Assembly: GCA_034440615.1 (NCBI GenBank) | Contig: JAOTOM010002927.1 | Coordinates: 1-64,000, forward strand | Length of the DNA: 64,000 nt | Source of the DNA: Ashinkailepas kermadecensis | Lineage: Eukaryota > Arthropoda > Thecostraca > Neolepadidae | Direction of reading: 5' to 3' | Part shown: piece after piece, positions 58,288-64,000 of the stretch | How the letters are laid out: every line of letters begins with the position of its first letter | How positions within the stretch are numbered: the first letter of the stretch is position 1 | Program-made: the position numbers and the translations under genes | The notes under the pieces: model-generated | What the model was told of the DNA's origin: nothing | What the model saw: only the letters and a program-made list of their open reading frames with translations | Database searches by the model: none

Positions 58288-59254
58288 GAGTAATATCATC
58301 ATCATGTCTTCTAGCGCATGAATACATGCCCAATATTCCCATGATGTTTGTCCACCAGTGAAAGATATCCAAATTTCGGAATATGTCGATATTCATTACG
58401 TCTCCAAGTCACGTGACCAACGGGCGGCTCCTGATTACTGTGGTGCAACATGCTGGTCGGCGCACGACCCGAGCCGACGCGCAAGCGATGCAGGCATACA
58501 AGACGCGGCCAGTCCGTGGTTTAGGTATTAACACCCAGGTTCGCAGCTTGGTCTGACCTAGCACCACTTGCGACTACTTTATGACGTATTGCATTGCTCA
58601 TTCCTCCAGCGGGCTCTCCGATAACTCGCTCTGGATTTCATAGTGGCAGAGCGATGGACTTAATTTGAGCAATACCGGTGCCGGGAGCACACGTGCTTGC
58701 TGTGTGTGCCCCAGTGTAGGGCGGGAGTGCGAATATAGTTACGATAGGAGGGCATTTTCTGTACCCTCCGTATGACGGCACAGCACGGAAGCAGGGGTGT
58801 GGGGTGTGTATGGTGTGCAAGTGTCAGACATTATTGGGGATGGAGGAATCCCCGTGTCATCCAAACGTCTTGTTAAAAGGATAGGCGGAGGCGTAGCCAA
58901 GGGGATAATGAAAAGATGGGACAGCCGCCCCTCCTATTATAGCGGTTCTAAGACCCCTCCTCCTGGGGTTCTGCGTTAACCTAATGGATCTCAGAACCTC
59001 GAGGTGCACCGACAACGCTGGAGTCCTGCCAACTCGTGGCCCTTGATCCTGGGAGAGCTGTCTGTGAACTTGGGCAGCCCCTTCTCCGACATTACCTAAT
59101 CCAGTCAGTAAAAACAACTTCTCCAAACATGCCTGGTAACTCATCCCGTCTTCCTGTAGATCATCCCGAACGGCCATCATCCCAAACCACAAACTTCAGT
59201 GTGACAAGAAGATTTAACATCAGCTTATCAAACCGCACGTCCACCGCGTCGTCC
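57817..59254. other. Spacer with possible MITE end
   Basis: GC-moderate to about 58,030. GGAGGCGTAGCCAAGGGGA near 58,888 resembles the 'GGCGTAGCCAGGGG' ends found on some metazoan nonautonomous DNA elements; no partner end was found. No protein gene supported. Confidence 0.35.
58245..58287. repeat. (ATC)n microsatellite
   Basis: About 14 ATC trinucleotides, interrupted at the left by TTATC. Confidence 0.93.
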
Positions 59255-59370
59255 ATGGGGATTACAGTGGTGGTAAGCAGCCGGTCGCTATCAATGGGGA
59301 TTACAACGCTAGTGAGCAGCCGTTCGCTATCCATGGGGATTATGCTGGCGAGTAGCCGGTCGCTATCCGT
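59255..59370. repeat. Short tandem repeat of about 39 bp, 3 units
   Basis: ATGGGGATTAC(A) then AGCAGCCGGTCGCTATC(C) recurs three times, with insertions of 1-3 bases. Confidence 0.85.
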
Positions 59371-60295
59371 CCTGTACCGTCACAAGAACATGACGGTCGT
59401 ATTTTTAACGATAAGTGATTCAATACGAGTTCGAGAAAGACAATTGCACGATATATCAGATGAATAGGAAAATAAAAAGATAAGCTGAATGACATTCAAA
59501 AGGCAGATCATTACTTGCTGACCTTGGTCAACAGTCGACAGCCAGTCCCGTTGACCTAGGGCGCTGTATCAGGTGCAGCCGATACGCCCCTAATCTCCGA
59601 TAGTGAACCAACCACTTTGACCTGAACTGGATGGCCAACTAATGCATACACACAAAACGTACCAGCCAGCTTCCAAAGTTCAATAATGGAGCTGCGGCAC
59701 GATATGTCTTGCATTTTGTTTTTGTCTAGCCCGAACATGAGTTAGTAGCGTTTTAAACGTTGGTCAACTTGACCCCACCTTCCCGGAGAAATGGAGTATG
59801 CTGGGGTGAAGTGAGAGTATCACATGTGTGGACGCCGGTGGAGTTTTCTGGGATGAGCCTGAACACGAATTGTCGAGGTGCTTTGTGCTTGAATGTGCAA
59901 CAACCAATTGACCACCTTAGCACACCCTAACACACAACATTGCCGTTTACGGTGATGACCGTCACCACCTGAATGTCGCGACTGAGATTGTCAACGGTTG
60001 GCAACATTTACGTAACGGGATTTGACACGTTTTTGGTGGATTACCTCACGGGAACACCATACACCGAAAGTTGGATTTCAATGGCACACATTTGCCTGGT
60101 GCTCCATCGCGATGTCGTCACGCTCCGCTGATACAACACGCCAGCCTGTTAACTGTGATCGGATCCGCCAACAATAGCGTTGGCCCATTTTTTTCGGGGG
60201 GGGGGGATCTTATCACGGCCCGTGGCCGGAGCGTGCTCTACGGTCACCACTTTCCGCCTGACTCTGGCACGGCCTGGTCCGCGCAGATCGCCCAG
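59371..60295. other. Unique spacer with a G11 run
   Basis: Run of 11 G at 60,196-60,206 following a T-rich stretch. No gene supported. Confidence 0.35.
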
Positions 60296-60640
60296 AGCAG
60301 TTCACTTGTGCGGCCCGCTCCGCAGTCCACGTGCAGTTCACTCCGCGGCCTCTGCACTTCACACAGCAGTCCTTCGTGGCTCATCCAGTAGTCGCTATGC
60401 AGTTCACCCGGCAGTTCCCATACAACGCAACTAACAGTGTCTAGATGGAGTTCACCTAGCAATTCCTATGTAGTTCACCCTGCAGTTGCTTACAATTTAT
60501 CCAACAGTTATTATACAGTTCACCCAACAGCTATTATGCAGTTCACCCAGCCGTTATTATGCAGTTCGCCCAGCAGTTATTATGCAGTTCGCCCAGCCGT
60601 TTCCATGCAGTTCGCCCAACACTTCCCATGCAGTTGGCCG
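60296..60640. repeat. About 23-bp diverged minisatellite, about 13 units
   Basis: The core is GCAGTTC(A/G)CCCAGC, spaced 22-24 bp, with a TATTAT or TTCCCAT linker. It is the most diverged of the larger arrays, so probably among the oldest. Confidence 0.88.
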
Positions 60641-60834
60641 GCGGAGCGTGGTGGTGTCGAGTCGGCGACCACTGTGACCTGGCCGCTGTCATGGTAACCT
60701 CACAAGGTCTCTCCTTCCCGTTATCGAGTCTCCTCCCTTCACCGTGTTTCGGAGTCAACCACCGATCGCTGGACTCCCCCGAGTCCGCGCCATCCGAGCC
60801 AAGCTCCTCGCCAGAGCCCGTCGCCCTGCCCCTC

Positions 60835-61090
60835 CCCCAAGCTGGCCACTCCGCGCTTGTCTTCCCTTGAGCTGGCCACTCCGCGCTGGTCTTCCCCTCA
60901 GCTGGCCACTCCGCGCTGGTCTCCCCCTGAGCTGGCCTCCCCCTGAGCTGGCCACTCCGCGCTGGTCTACCACTTAGCTGGCCACTCCGCGCTGGTCTCC
61001 CCCTGAGCTGGCCACTCCGCGCTGGTCTTCCACTTAGCTGGCCACTCCGCGCTGGTCTTCCCCTGAGCTGGCCGCCCGGCGTTGGTCTTC
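60835..61090. repeat. 30-bp minisatellite, about 8 units
   Basis: GAGCTGGCCACTCCGCGCTG then GTCTTCCCCT. One unit near 60,935 is only 16 bp, and two have CCACTTAGCTGG. Confidence 0.92.
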
Positions 61091-61351
61091 TCTGCCGGTC
61101 TGTCGGCTGTCACCAGCCTCGTGCCCGCGGCAGCACGTGGATGCGTGATGCGTGACCCCGCTCACGTCACGCCGGCGCGTGCGGTACGAGCACAACGTGT
61201 GGCAGCGCGGCACCCGGGGCAGCGTGCAGACTGCGGCCCGATCCACTACAAAGTCATCAGCGCTCTCGGTGTCCAGGTAGCACGCGTCCGCCGCTGGCAG
61301 TGGCTGGAACAGGTGACGCCGCCTCGTGCGGACGAGCGTCCTGTCGCTGCG

Positions 61352-62372
61352 CCGCAACACGTCTCGTTACTCGCCCGCAACACGTCTCGTTACTCGGCCG
61401 TAACACGTCTCGTTACTCGGCCGCAACACGTCTCGTTACTCGGCCGCAACACGTCTCGTTACTCGGCCGTAACACGTCTCGTTACTCGCCCGCAACACGT
61501 CTCGTTACTCGCCCGCAACACGTCTCGTTACTCGGCCGTAACACGTCTCGTTACTCGCCCGCAACACGTCTCGTTACTCGGCCGTAACACGTCTCGTTAC
61601 TCGGCCGTAACACGTCTCGTTACTCGGCCGTAACACGTCTCGTTACTCGGCCGTAACACGTCTCGTTACTCGGTCGTAACACGTCTCGTTACTCGGCCGT
61701 AACACGTCTCGTTACTCGGCCGTAACACGTCTCGTTACTCGGCCGTAACACGTCTCGTTACTCGGCCGTAACACGTCTCGTTACTCGGCCGTAACACGTC
61801 TCGTTACTCGGCCGCAACACGTCTCGTTACTCGGCCGTAACACGTCTCATTACCCGCCCGTAACACGTCTCGTTACTCGGCCGTAACACGTCTCATTACC
61901 CGCCCGTAACACGTCTCGTTACTCGGCCGTAACACGTCTCGTTACTCGGCCGTAACACGTCTCGTTACTCGGCCGTAACACGTCTCATTACCCGCCCGTA
62001 ACACGTCTCGTTACTCGCCCGCAACACGTCTCGTTACTCGCCCGTAACACGTCTCATTACCCGCCCGTAACACGTCTCGTTACTCGGCCGTAACACGTCT
62101 CGTTACTCGGCCGCAACACGTCTCGTTACTCGCCCGTAACACGTCTCATTACCCGCCCGTAACACGTCTCGTTACTCGCCCGCAACACGTCTCGTTACTC
62201 GGTCGTAACACGTCTCGTTACTCGGCCGCAACACGTCTCGTTACTCGCCCGTAACACGTCTCATTACCCGCCCGTAACACGTCTCGTTACTCGCCCGCAA
62301 CACGTTTCGTTCCTCGGCCGTAACACGTATCGTTACTCGGCCGCAACACGTCTCGTCACTCGGCCGACGGGG
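61352..62372. repeat. 23-bp minisatellite, about 44 units
   Basis: Units are CGTAACACGTCTCGTTACTC plus GGC or GCC. Each contains GTAAC-ACGTCTC-GTTAC, a 5-bp inverted repeat around a 7-base spacer. Variants are GCAAC for GTAAC and CTCATTACCCG for CTCGTTACTCG; the latter appears at several separate places, always with the same linked changes, which indicates block duplication. Uniform 23-bp spacing with no unique spacers rules out a CRISPR array. Confidence 0.96.
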
Positions 62373-62784
62373 CGGCGATATTTCGCCGACTCGTTACTCG
62401 CGATTTACGCCTGCCGTGTTTTCCAGTCGGTGATTCACGCACCGCCGTGTCGCAGCGGCGAGCAGGCGCCAGCACCGCAATCGCGACGGCGGAGGTGCGC
62501 CGAACACAATAGAGCGTGATCCCAGTCGGCCGCTGGGAATTACCACGCTGATCGCTACGACGTTGCACCCCTGTGCAGCCCGGCTGAGGACCGTTGGTTG
62601 GTTCCCCGAAGTCTTTGTAACCGAAGAGAGACCACGGATGAAGTGTCTCGTAAACGCTGCATGGTTCACAACCGACGGCTGCACGCACCGCCGGGATGGG
62701 TTCAAAGTGTAAGCCGCAGCAGCTGCTGCACCGACGTAGCGTTTCGGTCATCGGCTGCGTGGACCGCATCGTGCATGCACATAC
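62373..62784. other. Unique spacer, CpG-rich at left
   Basis: No gene supported. Confidence 0.35.
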
Positions 62785-63053
62785 CAGTGGTGGATTAAAG
62801 GGAGGCTGGGGCGTGCCCCTCCATCCCCCGATGGAGATGGTGCGCCCCTTCAGTACGCTCGAGTGCATCCCCCTCTCCTCGCGCTCAACGAGTTCTTCAG
62901 CCGATTGCACTTCTCAATTGTAGAAATGGCCCTCCGGAGCCCCTGGGGGTAGGACGAGTAGAGCTCCTGAGAGTAGAAAAGCGCACTCCTCCAGGGCAAA
63001 AATTATGCCCTAGAATAACTAACCCAAGATCAAAATTTCTGGATCCGCCCCTG
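62785..63053. mobile_element. MITE-like element with hAT-type ends, about 269 bp
   Basis: The right end TCTGGATCCGCCCCTG is the exact inverse of the left end of the 27,153 element. The left end CAGTGGTGGATTAAAGGGAG is a diverged match to the same terminal sequence. Flanks GCACATAC and ATAGATAC share 5 of 8 bases, compatible with a decayed 8-bp target duplication. No transposase is encoded. Confidence 0.5.
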
Positions 63054-64000
63054 ATAGATACCTATATTCTCCACACCAGAAGGCTCGCACAAAGGTGTTA
63101 ACCCGAACAATCGTGTGGGACGATCCAACACTACGTCCCCCAAAGACACTAACAGCCAAAACTAAAAATGCAAAAACGTCATGTGGTGCTGGTCGCCAAA
63201 CGAACATGGCTATATGATCAACATGGTCGATGCGCCCTAAAGCCCCCCCCCCCAAACGAACATGTAGGTACCATGCCAGTCAACACTCGAAATGCAATGT
63301 CACCTCAATCGACCAAATATATGTCTTCGGTGGACACAGTTCCATCTACTCCATTCCAAAAAGCTGTCCGGAGTCCAAAGTAACCAGGTGTGAGGAGGTT
63401 TGTTTCAACGACGGATTGCTCCGTGAAAAACGCGCTGCGTAGTTCGTACCGGCAATGCTAGATTTAAAGGATTATTCTTGTTAGAATATCTTATCATCAA
63501 ATCGAACGCAGCGAAGCGAAATCACGACACTCAGCTAAGATAATAGACGAGGCCCTGTTGAGGCGGTTACAAGCATCGATTTACTTTTCTCATTAGCAGT
63601 GAAAATTGTTTTGCCATTTTCGTTTTCTGGCCCTCCACCGAACTTGAACGTGTACGTGAACGCGTGGGGAAATATGGAGCACTCTCCCGTTCAAAAAATT
63701 CCTCCGACGTCCCCCGTGTCTGGCATATGACTAGACATTTTACGCGCGTTATTGCATGCTTGCATTAGCTACAGACCACTCCCGGCGAGCCTTCCTCCAC
63801 CCACGGATAATGAATTGTTCTCCGCAGGCCTGTTCATTCCTGTTCGCCGGGTTATTAGGTGCTTTCTCGAGACTGTACTTGCCTTGTGTTCAGCTCCTCA
63901 CAAGAGGTTTACAGCGATACGTCGTATCAGGCCATGTCCTTTAATGAGAGCTGAAGAGCTCTGCTTCGCCAGATGGCCAAGAGCCGATTTGATATTCTCG
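63054..64000. other. AT-leaning spacer with a C11 run
   Basis: C11 run at 63,243-63,253. No gene, RNA or tandem repeat supported up to the window end. Confidence 0.35.

Noticed and set aside
61352..62372. CRISPR array
   Set aside because: Regular 23-bp repetition with no unique spacers, in a eukaryotic context with no cas genes.

Overview
The window looks like gene-poor nuclear DNA of an invertebrate animal, from its mobile elements and base composition; I cannot name the species. The non-LTR element (an I/Jockey-group LINE with CCHC knuckles, AP endonuclease and RNase H) and the Ty3/Gypsy pol (K02A2.6-like type, common in arthropods and molluscs) fit an arthropod or mollusc. Scattered degenerate CCTAA-type repeats (for example near 40,620-40,760) lean weakly towards an arthropod. 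No bacterial operon structure, no rRNA and no convincing host protein-coding exon was found. Nearly all long open frames are by-products of tandem repeats whose unit length is a multiple of three, or of small cycles of such units.

Layout. Tandem minisatellites make up about one third of the 64 kb: roughly 27 unrelated arrays with units of 11 to about 93 bp. The largest are an 84-bp array (1,645-3,917), a 37/26-bp array (6,180-7,077), an 11-bp array (11,727-12,452), two 21-bp GC-rich arrays (14,176-14,740 and 16,633-17,297), a 31-bp array (17,588-18,360), a 12-bp array (19,678-21,835), a 79-bp array (23,620-24,346), a 39-bp array (25,781-26,374), a 28/17-bp array of nearly 5 kb (46,911-51,810), a 29-bp composite array (52,250-53,045), a 47-bp array (55,836-57,816) and a 23-bp array (61,352-62,372). 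Many lie inside short CpG-rich islands with non-repetitive GC-rich shoulders, separated by AT-richer spacers. Between them are TA and CA microsatellites, two MITE-like elements with hAT-type ends, tRNA-derived sequences, a dispersed TGACCT-rich repeat family and eight G/C homopolymer runs of 11-13 bases.

The only recognisable proteins come from one nested transposon at about 29,690-38,880. A plus-strand LINE (ORF1 with three zinc knuckles; ORF2 with endonuclease, reverse transcriptase and RNase H) is split inside ORF2 by a minus-strand Ty3/Gypsy element (partial protease, reverse transcriptase, RNase H, integrase, one LTR). The Gypsy copy lacks gag and its 5' LTR and carries a displaced 173-bp copy of its own RNase H start. 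Both elements have frameshifts and are probably dead.

Nothing here forms a pathway. The main interest is the density and design of the arrays: several are built around perfect transcription-factor-like palindromes (CACGTG, CACCTG, GTAAC/GTTAC), several vary between units mainly at CpG, and the 12-bp array is bounded by a 44-bp near-perfect palindrome and a recurring 20-bp motif.
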